Source of the DNA: Geothrix fermentans DSM 14018
Lineage (GTDB): Bacteria > Acidobacteriota > Holophagae > Holophagales > Holophagaceae
Assembly: GCF_000428885.1 (NCBI RefSeq)
Contig: NZ_KE386810.1
Span: 272,444 to 336,443 of the forward strand
DNA: 64,000 nucleotides
Direction of reading: 5' to 3'
Shown here piece after piece: positions 37,633 to 46,466 of this stretch (position 1 is its first letter; each line of letters opens with the position of its first letter). Position numbers and translations under genes: made by a program. The notes below the pieces were generated by a model. That model ran no database searches. It was not told the origin of the DNA and saw nothing but the letters and a program-made list of their open reading frames with translations.

Positions 37633-38109
37633 ATGAAGGCCACCGTCTCGTTCGTGCTTAACGGCAAACCCGTGACCGTCGAGAGCCCACGCGACCGCAT
37701 GCTGGTATGGGCCCTGCGCGACGAACTGGGGCTCACGGGCACCAAGGTGGGCTGTGAGGCGGGACTCTGCGGGGCCTGCACCGTGCTCGTGGACGGGGAG
37801 GCCATGCCCTCCTGCTCCACGGCCCTGGGTGAGGTGGCCGGGAAGTCAGTGCTCACCATCGAGGGTCTGGCGGTGGAGGGGAAACTCAACCCCGTCCAAG
37901 AGGCCTTCAAGGAGCACCACGCCTTCCAGTGCGGCTACTGCACCTCCGGGATGATCATGGCCGCCTGGGCCTTCCTGAAGAAGAAGCCCAAGGCCACCCG
38001 GAGCGAGATCGTCGAGGCCATGGAGGGGAACCTCTGCCGCTGCGGCGCCCACGTGCGGATCCTGGACGCGGTCGAATCGGCCGGCAAGGCCATGGGAGGT
38101 GCGCGATGA
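37633..38109 (+). CDS. [2Fe-2S] subunit of a molybdenum hydroxylase (IorA-like)
   Basis: The 158-aa protein has a plant-type ferredoxin cluster (GCEAGLCGACTVLVDG with a fourth Cys in PSCSTA) and the second domain with CGYCTSGMIM and CRCGAHVRI. This is the XDH small-subunit pattern with two [2Fe-2S] clusters carrying electrons from the Mo site. The product is cytoplasmic as read, but its partner has a Tat signal, so it may be exported together with it. It overlaps the large-subunit gene by 4 nt. Confidence 0.92.
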   Translation: MKATVSFVLNGKPVTVESPRDRMLVWALRDELGLTGTKVGCEAGLCGACTVLVDGEAMPSCSTALGEVAGKSVLTIEGLAVEGKLNPVQEAFKEHHAFQCGYCTSGMIMAAWAFLKKKPKATRSEIVEAMEGNLCRCGAHVRILDAVESAGKAMGGAR

Positions 38110-40202
38110 GACGGCGGGACTTCCTCGAAAGCGTCGCCGCGGGCACGCTGACCTTCTTCTTTACCACCCCTCTCGGCTCCGCGCCCATCATTCCGACCCG
38201 GCCCGGCGCCTACCCCGAGGACTTCAACGCCTACCTGAAAATCGCCGCCGATGGCCGTGTCACCTGCATGGTGGGGAAGGTGGAGCTGGGGCAGGGGGCC
38301 ATGACCGTTCTGGCCATGCTCGTGGCCGAGGAACTGGAGCTGGATCCGGCCAAGGTGGACATGGTTCTGGGCGACACGGACCTCTGCCCCTGGGACATGC
38401 CCACCGGCGGCTCCCTGACCATGTGGCACACGGCCCCGGTCCTGCGGGGCGCGGCGGCCGAGGCACGGGCGGTGCTGCTGCGCATGGCCTCCCGGGCCAT
38501 GGGCGCCCCGGTTTCTGACCTTGTCCTGAAGGATGGGGCCATCTGGATGAAGTCGGCTCCCACCCGCCGGACCACCTTCGGGGAGCTGGTGCAGGGGCGG
38601 AAGCTGGAGCGGCACCTGGGCAAGGTCAAGCCCAAGCCTCTCGCCGACTGCACCGTGATTGGCCGCCGCGTCCCCCGCAAGGACGCCCTGGCCAAGGTCA
38701 CCGGCGCCGCCAAGTACGCCGGTGACCTGCGGCTTCCCGGGACGCTCCACGCCTGCATCCTGCGCCCCCCGGCCCAGGGCCAGACCCTGGTCTCGGCGGA
38801 CACCTCCGCCGCGGAGCGGGTGCCGGGCGTCCGCATCGTGCGGGACGGCAGCCTCCTGGCTGTGCTCCATCCCCAGCCCGACACGGCCCGCAAGGCCCTG
38901 GCCCTGGTGAAGGGCACCTTCGAGGGCCCCGAGCCCGACGTGGACGACGCCCGCATCTACCAGTACCTCGTGGACAAGGCGGCGCCCGGGCAGCGTGTGG
39001 TGATCTCCCGCGGCGATGTGGCGGTGGGTGAGAAGCGGGCCGCCACGGTGGTGGAGGCGGAGTACCGCAACGCCTACGAGAGCCACGCCACGCTGGAACC
39101 CCATGTGTCCGTGGCCCAGTGGGAGGGGGGGCGCATGACGGTCTGGTCCTCCACCCAGTCGCCCTTCGTCTTCCGGGATGCCGTGGCCGAGGCCCTCAAG
39201 CTGCCTGGGGACAAGGTCCATGTCATCGCCCAGTTCGTGGGGGGCGGCTTCGGCGGCAAGCTCGCGGGTCCTGATGCCGTGGAGGCCGCGCGCATCGCCC
39301 GGCAGGTGCCCGGCGTGCCCATCCAGGTGGCCTGGAACCGGGAGGAGGATTTCTTTTTGGACGGCTACCGGCCCGCCGCCGTGGTGAAGCTGCGCTCCGG
39401 CCTGGATGCCGGGCGGGGCGCCATCACCTTCTGGGACTCCACCGTGGCGGGTGTCTCCCAGGGTGAGGCCGAGCTGGCCTACGAGATGCAGACGAGCCGG
39501 TACCAGGCGCCTACCGTTTCCAGCCTCCATCCGCTCAAGGTCGGGGCCTGGCGCGCCCCCAATGCCCACACCAACGCATTCGCCCGGGAGAGCCAGCTGG
39601 ATGCGCTGGCGGCCAAGGCCGGCCTGGATCCCGTGACCCTGCGCCGCCGTCTCATTACCGACGCCCGCCTGCTGAACCTCCTGGACTTGGCCGTGGAGAC
39701 CTTCGGCTGGGAGCCCGCGCCCGGGCCCACGGGCCGGGGCATCGGCCTGGCGTGCGGGGCCTGGCGCCAGGGGCTCGTGGTGGCCATCGCCCAGGTGTCC
39801 GTGGACAAGGCCACCGGGGCGGTCAAGACGGAGCGGTTCCTCGAGGCCGTGGATGTGGGTCTCGTCGTGAACCCCGATGGGGCTCGCCAGCAGGTGGAGG
39901 GCGCCATCACCCAGTGCATCGGGCAAGCCCTCAGCGAGGAGATCCGCTTCAAGGGTGGCCGCATCCTCGACAAGAACTTCGACACCTACCTGCTGCCGCG
40001 ATTCTCTGCCATCCCGCGCATCCAGGTCGTGTTCGCGGACACCGGCACCTCCGTCACGCAGGGGATCGGCGAGCCGCCCGTGGTGCCTGTGGCCGCCGCC
40101 CTCGCCAACGCCGTGTTCGATGCCACCGGGGCCCGGGTCACCCATGTGCCCTTCACACCGAAGCGGGTGCTGGAGGCGCTGAAGCAGGTGCCTGCGAAGT
40201 GA
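38106..40202 (+). CDS. Molybdopterin-binding large subunit of a xanthine-dehydrogenase-family hydroxylase (IorB-like)
   Basis: The 698-aa protein begins MRRRDFLESVAAGTL, a Tat-type signal. Mo-cofactor signatures: VGKVELGQGAMTVLA, GGGFGGKLAGPDA, GAWRAPNAHTNAF and the end motif GIGEPPVVPVAAALANA with the catalytic Glu. It matches the isoquinoline/aldehyde oxidoreductase group where subunits pair as 2Fe-2S plus Mo with no FAD subunit, passing electrons to cytochromes. The substrate cannot be read. No maturation gene lies nearby. Confidence 0.9.
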   Translation: MRRRDFLESVAAGTLTFFFTTPLGSAPIIPTRPGAYPEDFNAYLKIAADGRVTCMVGKVELGQGAMTVLAMLVAEELELDPAKVDMVLGDTDLCPWDMPTGGSLTMWHTAPVLRGAAAEARAVLLRMASRAMGAPVSDLVLKDGAIWMKSAPTRRTTFGELVQGRKLERHLGKVKPKPLADCTVIGRRVPRKDALAKVTGAAKYAGDLRLPGTLHACILRPPAQGQTLVSADTSAAERVPGVRIVRDGSLLAVLHPQPDTARKALALVKGTFEGPEPDVDDARIYQYLVDKAAPGQRVVISRGDVAVGEKRAATVVEAEYRNAYESHATLEPHVSVAQWEGGRMTVWSSTQSPFVFRDAVAEALKLPGDKVHVIAQFVGGGFGGKLAGPDAVEAARIARQVPGVPIQVAWNREEDFFLDGYRPAAVVKLRSGLDAGRGAITFWDSTVAGVSQGEAELAYEMQTSRYQAPTVSSLHPLKVGAWRAPNAHTNAFARESQLDALAAKAGLDPVTLRRRLITDARLLNLLDLAVETFGWEPAPGPTGRGIGLACGAWRQGLVVAIAQVSVDKATGAVKTERFLEAVDVGLVVNPDGARQQVEGAITQCIGQALSEEIRFKGGRILDKNFDTYLLPRFSAIPRIQVVFADTGTSVTQGIGEPPVVPVAAALANAVFDATGARVTHVPFTPKRVLEALKQVPAK

Positions 40203-40225
40203 ATTGACTCAACCGTTTTCGAAGG

Positions 40226-40253
40226 CTCAGGACCACGCATGCGTGGTCCTGAG
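40226..40253. terminator. 28-nt perfect palindrome after iorB-like gene
   Basis: CTCAGGACCACGCA and its mirror make a perfect 28-nt palindrome 24 nt after the stop. No U-tract follows on the forward strand, so termination is likely but not certain. Confidence 0.5.
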
Positions 40254-40255
40254 GA

Positions 40256-40332
40256 GGCAGACTCGAACTGGCCAGCGGCTGGCCCCGGCCGCGGACGCTG
40301 CGCAGGCCCCACTGGGGCCTTGCTCGCTGCGG
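40256..40332. repeat. 77-bp direct repeat, copy 1 (tRNA T-arm at its edge)
   Basis: Identical over 77 of 77 bases to 40410-40486. Its left edge, GGCAGACTCGAACTG, is the reverse-strand T-arm of the tRNA-Met at 40592. The rest is GC-rich with several internal inverted repeats and no coding character. Confidence 0.9.
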
Positions 40333-40409
40333 GCTGCCTTCGTTGGAACTGGCTGCACCTCACCGGCAACCAACAACTGACTCCGACCGAGGTACGCGTT
40401 GGCCAAAGG

Positions 40410-40486
40410 GGCAGACTCGAACTGGCCAGCGGCTGGCCCCGGCCGCGGACGCTGCGCAGGCCCCACTGGGGCCTTGCTCGCTGCGG
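40410..40486. repeat. 77-bp direct repeat, copy 2
   Basis: Exact second copy of 40256-40332, offset 154 nt. The 77 nt between the copies (40333-40409) hold no gene. The T-arm sequence occurs again inverted at 40511-40526 (GGCAGTTCGAGTCTGC), giving five copies of the T-arm core in 3 kb, counting the tRNA. Confidence 0.9.
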
Positions 40487-40510
40487 CCTACCGGGCCGCC
40501 GCTGTTTCTC

Positions 40511-40526
40511 GGCAGTTCGAGTCTGC
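40511..40526 (+). repeat. Inverted tRNA T-arm fragment
   Basis: GGCAGTTCGAGTCTGC is the exact sense T-arm of the neighbouring tRNA-Met but lies on the opposite strand. It can pair with the T-arm-like edge of repeat copy 2 (40411-40424) to form a large stem. Confidence 0.6.
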
Positions 40527-40546
40527 TTCCTCTTTCGGACGTACAG

Positions 40547-40578
40547 AAGAAGATCGGAGCCGTGGCTCCGATCTTCTT
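40547..40578 (-). terminator. Terminator hairpin of tRNA-Met
   Basis: A perfect 15-bp stem, AAGAAGATCGGAGCC (40547-40561) with GGCTCCGATCTTCTT (40564-40578), has a 2-nt gap and directly follows the CCA end of the tRNA on the reverse strand. Confidence 0.7.
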
Positions 40579-40580
40579 TG

Positions 40581-40657
40581 TGGTGGCTGGAGGCAGACTC
40601 GAACTGCCGACCTAGGGATTATGAGACCCTCGCTCTAACCACCTGAGCTACCCAGCC
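40581..40657 (-). tRNA. tRNA-Met (CAU), elongator
   Basis: On the reverse strand a cloverleaf starts GGCTGGGTAGCTCAG, has anticodon loop CTCATAA (CAU), T-loop TTCGAGT and acceptor GGCTGGG pairing with TCCAGCC. The discriminator is A, and CCA is encoded at 40583-40581. Sequence and acceptor stem resemble elongator tRNA-Met, not initiator. Flanked by T-arm fragments that may mark past recombination. Confidence 0.92.
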
Positions 40658-40693
40658 ATGAAGGAGCAGTGTAGCGTGGGTGCGGGTCTCCGT

Positions 40694-41356
40694 CTACGCC
40701 AGATCATTCACGAGCACCACGATGAGGCGCTTGGGGCCGTGGACGCCGTAGGCGAGGGTCTGTTCGATGTCGGCGGTCTTGCTGGGGCCGGAGATCATCA
40801 GGGCGTTGGGGGGCAGGGCGCGGCCCCAGCCCAGGGTCTTCACGGCGGACCAGAAGGTGTCGTGGATGGTGGAGGCGCGCAGCAGGGCGATGTGGATGGG
40901 CGGCACCAGGGACATGAGCCGCGGTTCCGCGGGGCCCGGGAGCAGGAGGAGGCTGCCGGTCTCGGCCACGCCGCCGATGGTGCCGGTGAAGCCGCCGTCC
41001 ACGCCGTGGAAGAGCTCGTCCTTGAACGCCTCGATGGGGCGGTCGTAGGGCTTCAGCTCGGTGCCTCCCGCAGGCCAGGCGGCGGCCAGGGCCGCGCCGG
41101 CCTCGCTGGCGGGGCCGTAGAGCAGGTTCTTCAGGCCCTCGCGCTCGCAGAAGGCGCGGATGACGGCGGGCCAGTCGTTGGGCGTGGCCTCCAGGAATTC
41201 CGTGTGGACCGCTTCCATGCCCTTGCGGAGCAGGGCGGGGCGCTGGGCCGCGGGCCACTGGCGGCGTTCGAGGACGGCGGTATCCAGGGCCGGCAGGTCG
41301 CCGGACTCGCCGGAGGCGCGGAGGCGGCCGAGGATGGCGTTGCGGGCATCACTCAT
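40694..41356 (-). CDS. lutC: LutC-type lactate utilization protein (LUD domain)
   Basis: The 220-aa protein has the LUD fold: AETGSLLLLPGPAEPRLMSLVPPIHIAL, read in two parts, then NALMISGPSKTADIEQTLAYGVHGP, the signature of LutC/YkgG. LutABC together oxidise L-lactate to pyruvate. It overlaps lutB by 8 nt. Confidence 0.92.
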   Translation of the reverse strand: MSDARNAILGRLRASGESGDLPALDTAVLERRQWPAAQRPALLRKGMEAVHTEFLEATPNDWPAVIRAFCEREGLKNLLYGPASEAGAALAAAWPAGGTELKPYDRPIEAFKDELFHGVDGGFTGTIGGVAETGSLLLLPGPAEPRLMSLVPPIHIALLRASTIHDTFWSAVKTLGWGRALPPNALMISGPSKTADIEQTLAYGVHGPKRLIVVLVNDLA

Positions 41357-42782
41357 GGGGGACTCCCTCGGTGCGCATCCGCTCGCTGAGCGAGCGGCGG
41401 GCCGGGACGGGTTTGGTGCGGGACTGGGTCCAGTTCTTGATCAGGGGTGCGCTGGCCGGCAGGGCCTTCCCGAAGCGGGTGGCGAACCAGGTCGCGATCC
41501 GGTACAGGCCCGGGCGCTTGCTGACGCCGGCCCAGAGGCGCCAAGCCCAGTCCTCGGTGGCGGTGCGGCCCGTGCCCTTGCCCGCGACGTTCGAGCCCAT
41601 GTCCTCGTGGGTGGCCTCGCGGCGCAGGCGCACGAGGATCTCCGGGATGGGGATCTCCACCGGACAGACCTCGCCGCAGGCGCCGCAGAGGCTGGAGCCG
41701 TGGATGAGGTCGTGGCGCACCCCGACGCCCTCCATCTGGGGCGTGAGGATCTTGCCGATGGGGCCCGGGTAGATGGCCTCATAGGCGTGGCCGCCCACGC
41801 GGGTGTAGACGGGGCAGTGGTTCATGCAGGCCCCGCAGCGGATGCAGCGGAGGGTCGCCCGCAACTGGGGGTCCGCGTAGATCCGGGACCGGCCGTTGTC
41901 GAGGATGACCAGGTGGACTTCCTGGGGGCCGTCCTTCTCGCCCTCGCCGCGGGGGCCGGTGATGAGGTTGAAGTAGGTGCTCACGGGCTGGCCCGTGGCG
42001 GAACGGGTGAGGATCGCATAGAGCGGCGCCACATCCTCCAGCCGCGCCACCACCTTCTCCAGGCCCATGACGGCGATGTGGATCGGCGGCACATGGGTGC
42101 TCATGCGGCCATTGCCCTCGTTCTCCACGAGGCAGAGGGTCCCGGTCTCGGCCACGGCGAAGTTCACGCCGGAGAGGCCCGCGTCGGCGTTCAGGAACTT
42201 CTCGCGCAGCACCTTCCGGGCCATGGCCGTGAGCTCGTCCACGTCCTCGGTGTACTTCGCGTCCTTGATCTTCTGGGCGAACTGCCGGGCGATCTGGTCT
42301 TTGTTCTTGTGGATGGCCGGCATGATGATGTGGCTCGGCGTCTCGCCGTCCTGCTGGATGATGTACTCGCCCAGGTCGGATTCCAGGGCCTCGATGCCGT
42401 GCTTCTCCAGGAAGGCATTGAGGTGCATCTCCTCTGAGACCATGCTCTTGCCCTTGACCATGGTCTTGGCGCCGCGGGCCTGGAGCAGGCCGAGGATCAG
42501 CTCGTTGGCCTGCTCGCAGGTCTCGGCCCAGTGGACCTTGATGCCGTTCTTCGCGCAGCTGGCTTCGAGCTGCTCGAGCAGCTCGGGCAGGCACAGGAGG
42601 CTCCGGGAGCGGATGGCCGTGCTCAGGTCGCGCAGGTCCTGGAGGTCCCTCGGATCGGGGAACTGGGCCCTGCGCTTGGCGATGAGGCCATCCATGGCGC
42701 GGCGGAAGTTGGCCCGGAGCTGGGGATCCAGCAGGGCCTTGGCGGCGGCATCGCGGAAGTGGATTTCGTTCTCAGCGTGCAC
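41349..42782 (-). CDS. lutB: LutB iron-sulfur protein of L-lactate oxidation
   Basis: The 477-aa protein starts with a LUD domain (AKTMVKGKSMVSEEMHLN). It carries two [4Fe-4S] motifs, CIRCGACMNHCPVY and CGACGEVCPVEIPI, and a C-terminal DUF-type tail. It forms the electron-transfer core of the LutABC complex. It overlaps lutA by 11 nt and lutC by 8 nt. Confidence 0.94.
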   Translation of the reverse strand: MHAENEIHFRDAAAKALLDPQLRANFRRAMDGLIAKRRAQFPDPRDLQDLRDLSTAIRSRSLLCLPELLEQLEASCAKNGIKVHWAETCEQANELILGLLQARGAKTMVKGKSMVSEEMHLNAFLEKHGIEALESDLGEYIIQQDGETPSHIIMPAIHKNKDQIARQFAQKIKDAKYTEDVDELTAMARKVLREKFLNADAGLSGVNFAVAETGTLCLVENEGNGRMSTHVPPIHIAVMGLEKVVARLEDVAPLYAILTRSATGQPVSTYFNLITGPRGEGEKDGPQEVHLVILDNGRSRIYADPQLRATLRCIRCGACMNHCPVYTRVGGHAYEAIYPGPIGKILTPQMEGVGVRHDLIHGSSLCGACGEVCPVEIPIPEILVRLRREATHEDMGSNVAGKGTGRTATEDWAWRLWAGVSKRPGLYRIATWFATRFGKALPASAPLIKNWTQSRTKPVPARRSLSERMRTEGVPHE

Positions 42783-43518
42783 GGGTGCGCTCCCACAGGA
42801 ATTCGGCGATGTGCTGGACCTTGAGCTTGCCGTTCTTGGCCTCCAGCGCGCCGTTCACGTTCATCAGGCAGCCCCCGTCCGTGGACAGGACGACGGAGGC
42901 CCCGGTGGCGGTGGCATCCGCGATCTTGTCCGCCACCATGGCCCCGGAGACCTCGGGGTGCCGCACGGAGAAGGTGCCGCCGAAGCCGCAGCACTCGTAT
43001 TCCCGGGTGAGGGGCGCCAGCTCCACGTTCGAGAGCTGGCCGATGAGGGACTGCGGTTCGCCCTTCAGGCCGAGGTCCCGGACGGCATGGCAGGAGCTGT
43101 GCCAGGTGACCTTCACAGGCTCGCCCAGGTCCTGGAGCTTCACGTCCAGCACGTCCACGAGGAACTGAGTCAGCTCGTAGACCCGGGCGCTGAAGGCGCG
43201 GACCTTGGCCTCCTCCGGCTGGCCGTGGAACAGCTCGGGGTAGTGGACCTTCATCATGCCCGCGCAGCTGCCCGAGGGCAGGATCACGGGCAGGTCCTCC
43301 GGGAAGAGGGCCACCTGGGTGCGGGCCACGTCCCGGGCCTCCTCCCAGTAGCCGCAGTTGAAGGCCGGCTGGCCGCAGCAGGTCTGGCCTTCGGGGAACA
43401 CGACCTCCACGCCGGCCCGGCGCAGGAGCTGGATGCCGGCCATGCCGGCGTCGGGGAAGAACAGGTCCACCAGGCAGGTGCCGTAGAAGTAGACCCTCTT
43501 GGGCTTGGTACCGTTCAC
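42772..43518 (-). CDS. lutA: LutA Fe-S oxidoreductase (CCG domains)
   Basis: The 248-aa protein has two Cys-rich CCG domains: TCCGQPAFNCG, then SSCHAVRDLG with ECCGFGGTFSV. These CCG motifs bind Fe-S clusters in LutA, LldE and heterodisulfide-reductase-type subunits. The start overlaps the upstream dld stop by 4 nt. Confidence 0.93.
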   Translation of the reverse strand: MNGTKPKRVYFYGTCLVDLFFPDAGMAGIQLLRRAGVEVVFPEGQTCCGQPAFNCGYWEEARDVARTQVALFPEDLPVILPSGSCAGMMKVHYPELFHGQPEEAKVRAFSARVYELTQFLVDVLDVKLQDLGEPVKVTWHSSCHAVRDLGLKGEPQSLIGQLSNVELAPLTREYECCGFGGTFSVRHPEVSGAMVADKIADATATGASVVLSTDGGCLMNVNGALEAKNGKLKVQHIAEFLWERTRAR

Positions 43519-46370
43519 TTGGAAGCCTCCGGTCGCGTGGCGGATTCGAGAAGGTACAGGAAGCTACGATACACCTGCCCGATCGAGCGGGTCATGCCGA
43601 CCTCGCAGGTGCGGCTGCTGGCGTAGTAGCCGTCGAAGGACTGGGCCTTGACCTCGCGGGCCTCGTGCTTGGTGGCCGAGGCGGTCAGCTCGGCGTGGGT
43701 GAAGCCCCGGTCGCCGGCGAACCCGCAGCAGCCGGCGTCCCGCGGCACCAGGACCTTGTCTGCGCAGGCCTTGGCCACGCCCTCCAGCTTGGGCAGGAGG
43801 TTCATCTTGGTGACGGAGCAGACCGGGTGGAGCACCACCGAGCCCACCTTGTTGGTGACCCGGAGGCGGGGCAGCAGCACGTCGTTGGCGAAGGCGGTGC
43901 TGTCCAGGACTTTCAGCTTGTCGAACTTCGCCTGATTCTCCGGCGTGAGGTAGCCCCGGCTGGTGAGCACCCCGTAGGTGCAGGGACTGGTGTCCATCAC
44001 GAGGGCCAGGCGGCCCTGCTGGGTCCACTCCCAGAACTTCTCGATGGTGCGGTTGATGGTGTAGCGGTGGGCCTCGTCATAGCCCTTGGAGGAGAAGGGC
44101 ACGCCGCAGCAGGTGCCCTCCACGTCGTAGGGGATATGGACCGGATAGCCGGCGCGCTCGGCCACCTTCACCAGGGCCTCCACCAGGCTCATCTCCTCGG
44201 GTTCACCGGGCAGGTGACCCATCATGCGGGAGAGGCAGGCGGGGAAGTAGATGGCCTGGGCGCCTTCCAGCGAGGTCGCGGGCAGCGGGGCCTTGGCGGG
44301 CTTGGGCATCTCCGGGCTCCACTGGTGGGAGGCGCCGAAGGCCTTCATGGCCCGGGTGATGAAGGGCATGGCCTTGGGGCCGAAGATGCTCTGGACGACA
44401 TGGCCGGTGCGGAGGGCCAGGCGCATGGCCGGCTCCACCGTGGCGAAGTTGCGGGCCACGGACAGGGCGATCTTCTGGGCCCGGCGGCTGTGGCTGGCGC
44501 GACGGAAGCGCTTGGTGAGCTGCCCGGTGTCGATGCTCACGGGGCAGGCGGTGGCGCACAGCCCGTCCGTGGCGCAGGTGTCGAGGGCCATGTAGGGGAA
44601 GGCCTCCTGCAGGGACTTCAGCAGGGCGGGATTCTCGCGGTTGCCCTCGAGGCGCGCCATCTCGCGGCGGACGACGATGCGCTGGCGGGGCGTGAGGGTC
44701 AGCTCGCGGCTGGGGCACTTGGGCTCGCAGTAGCCGCACTCGATGCACTTGTCGACTTCCTCCTCCACGCCGGGCAGGGGCTTGAGATCGGAGAGGTGGC
44801 AGTGGGGATCGGCGTTGAGGATGACGCCCGGATTCAGCAGCCGCAAGGGATCCACCAGGTCCTTGAGCCTCTCCATGACGGCCTTGGCCTCGGGGCCCCA
44901 CTCGGCCTCCACGAAGGGCGCCATGTTGCGGCCCGTGCCGTGCTCGGCCTTGAGGGCGCCGTCGTACTTCTTCACCACCAGCTCCACCACGTCGTCGATG
45001 AGCGCGGCATAGCGGTCCACCTCGGCCTGGTCGTTGAAGGACTGGGTGATGACGAAGTGGAGGTTCCCGTCCTTGGCGTGGCCGAAGAGGATGGCCTCGT
45101 CATAGCGGTGCTTGACGAAGAGCTTCGTCAGATCCACCGCCGCGTCGGCCAGCTTCTCGATGGGGAAGGCCACGTCCTCGATGAGCGCCGTGGTGCCCCG
45201 CTTGCGCACCGCGCCCACGGAGGGGAAGGTGCCCGAGCGGATCTTCCACATGAGGGCCTGCTCCACGGGATCGTGGGTGAAGCGGGCGGGCTCGATCAGG
45301 GTCAGGTGGGCCGCGGCGTCCAGGGCCAGGCGCTCCAGCTCGGCCCGGGCGGACTCATCCTGGCCCTGGAACTCCACCAGCAGGGCGGCGGCGCCCTCGG
45401 GCAGGGTCTTGATGGTGGGGGGCACGCCGGCCTGGTTCTCCACGGAGCGCAGCGAGGCCCGGTCCAGCAGCTCCAGGGCGGCGGCGCCGGCGTCGCGCAG
45501 GGGGACGATGGCGGCGCAGGCGGCGTGCAGGTCCGGGAAGATCAGGAAGCCCGTGACTTTCACGGGCAGGTCCGGCACGGAGTTCAGCACGGCCTCGGCG
45601 ATGAAGGCCAGGGTGCCCTCGGAGCCCACGAGCACGTTGCGGAAGATGTCCACCGGCCGGTCGAAGTCGATGAAGGCGTTGAGCGAGTAGCCGGTGGTGT
45701 TCTTCATCTTGTACTTGGCCCGGATGCGCTCGGCCAGGGGCCGGTTCGCCTCGATCTCGGCCTTGAGCTTCAGCAGGCCCTCGGCCAGGGCCGGCTCTGC
45801 CTCGCGGAAGCGCTGGTCGGCATCGGGCGCGGCCGTGTCGATCACCGTGCCGGAGGGCAGCACGAAGGTCAGCGATTCCAAGGTGTGGTACGCGTTCTGG
45901 ACGACACCGCAGCACATGCCGCTGGAGTTGTTGGAGAGGATGCCGCCCACGGTGCAGGTGTTGATTGACGCGGGATCGGGGCCCATCTTGGCGCGGTAGG
46001 GCCGCAGGGCGTGGTTCACGTGGGCGCCGATGACGCCGGGCTGCACCTTCACCTTGGCGCCACCCTCCAGCACCTGGATGCCCCGCCAGTTGCGGGCCAC
46101 TTCCACCAGCAGGCCGTCCGACACCGACTGCCCCGAGAGGCTCGTGCCCGCGGCCCGGAAGGTCATGGGGATCCGGTGCTCCCGGCTGAGCCGGAAGAGC
46201 GACCGGACTTCCTCCACGGCACCGGCGAAGACCACGGCTTTCGGAATGAGCCGGTAGAAGCTCGCATCGGAGGCGAAGGCGATCAGGTCCACGGGACGGT
46301 CGAGCACACGGTCCGGCCCGACGATGGAAACGAGGGAATCCCTCAGGGAAGTGGCGGTGGCGGTGCTCAT
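43515..46370 (-). CDS. FAD and Fe-S D-lactate dehydrogenase (Dld-II/GlcD-like fusion)
   Basis: The 951-aa enzyme has an N-terminal FAD domain (RAAGTSLSGQSVSDGLLVEV, GGILSNNSSGMCCG), then an FAD C-terminal domain with GHAKDGNLHF and EHGTGRNMAPFVE. A ferredoxin domain follows (CIECGYCEPKCP, then CATDGLCATACPVS), and CCG domains (TCCGVPFSSKG, GCCGFAGDRGF) end the chain. This fused form oxidises D-lactate (or 2-hydroxyglutarate) into the respiratory chain. ATG 46370 has AGAGGA at better spacing than 46379. Confidence 0.9.
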   Translation of the reverse strand: MSTATATSLRDSLVSIVGPDRVLDRPVDLIAFASDASFYRLIPKAVVFAGAVEEVRSLFRLSREHRIPMTFRAAGTSLSGQSVSDGLLVEVARNWRGIQVLEGGAKVKVQPGVIGAHVNHALRPYRAKMGPDPASINTCTVGGILSNNSSGMCCGVVQNAYHTLESLTFVLPSGTVIDTAAPDADQRFREAEPALAEGLLKLKAEIEANRPLAERIRAKYKMKNTTGYSLNAFIDFDRPVDIFRNVLVGSEGTLAFIAEAVLNSVPDLPVKVTGFLIFPDLHAACAAIVPLRDAGAAALELLDRASLRSVENQAGVPPTIKTLPEGAAALLVEFQGQDESARAELERLALDAAAHLTLIEPARFTHDPVEQALMWKIRSGTFPSVGAVRKRGTTALIEDVAFPIEKLADAAVDLTKLFVKHRYDEAILFGHAKDGNLHFVITQSFNDQAEVDRYAALIDDVVELVVKKYDGALKAEHGTGRNMAPFVEAEWGPEAKAVMERLKDLVDPLRLLNPGVILNADPHCHLSDLKPLPGVEEEVDKCIECGYCEPKCPSRELTLTPRQRIVVRREMARLEGNRENPALLKSLQEAFPYMALDTCATDGLCATACPVSIDTGQLTKRFRRASHSRRAQKIALSVARNFATVEPAMRLALRTGHVVQSIFGPKAMPFITRAMKAFGASHQWSPEMPKPAKAPLPATSLEGAQAIYFPACLSRMMGHLPGEPEEMSLVEALVKVAERAGYPVHIPYDVEGTCCGVPFSSKGYDEAHRYTINRTIEKFWEWTQQGRLALVMDTSPCTYGVLTSRGYLTPENQAKFDKLKVLDSTAFANDVLLPRLRVTNKVGSVVLHPVCSVTKMNLLPKLEGVAKACADKVLVPRDAGCCGFAGDRGFTHAELTASATKHEAREVKAQSFDGYYASSRTCEVGMTRSIGQVYRSFLYLLESATRPEASK

Positions 46371-46401
46371 GAGAAACATCCTCTGGATCGGGCTATGGCG
46401 G

Positions 46402-46438
46402 AAAAAGGTCCCGCCGGCCTGCTGGGCGCGGCGGGACC
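46402..46438 (-). terminator. Intra-operon terminator between lctP and dld
   Basis: A 9-bp stem (GGTCCCGCC 46407-46415 with GGCGGGACC 46430-46438) is followed on the reverse strand by TTTTT (46406-46402). Read-through must occur if dld and lut genes share the lctP promoter; otherwise dld has its own start. Confidence 0.75.
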
Positions 46439-46466
46439 CGGGTCTTACGTCAGGATGCCGCCCGGT

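Noticed and set aside
40256-40486. Possible two-unit CRISPR array
   Set aside because: Units are 77 bp and spacing is one interval of 77 bp only; no cas genes, no third unit, and the units carry tRNA T-arm sequence.
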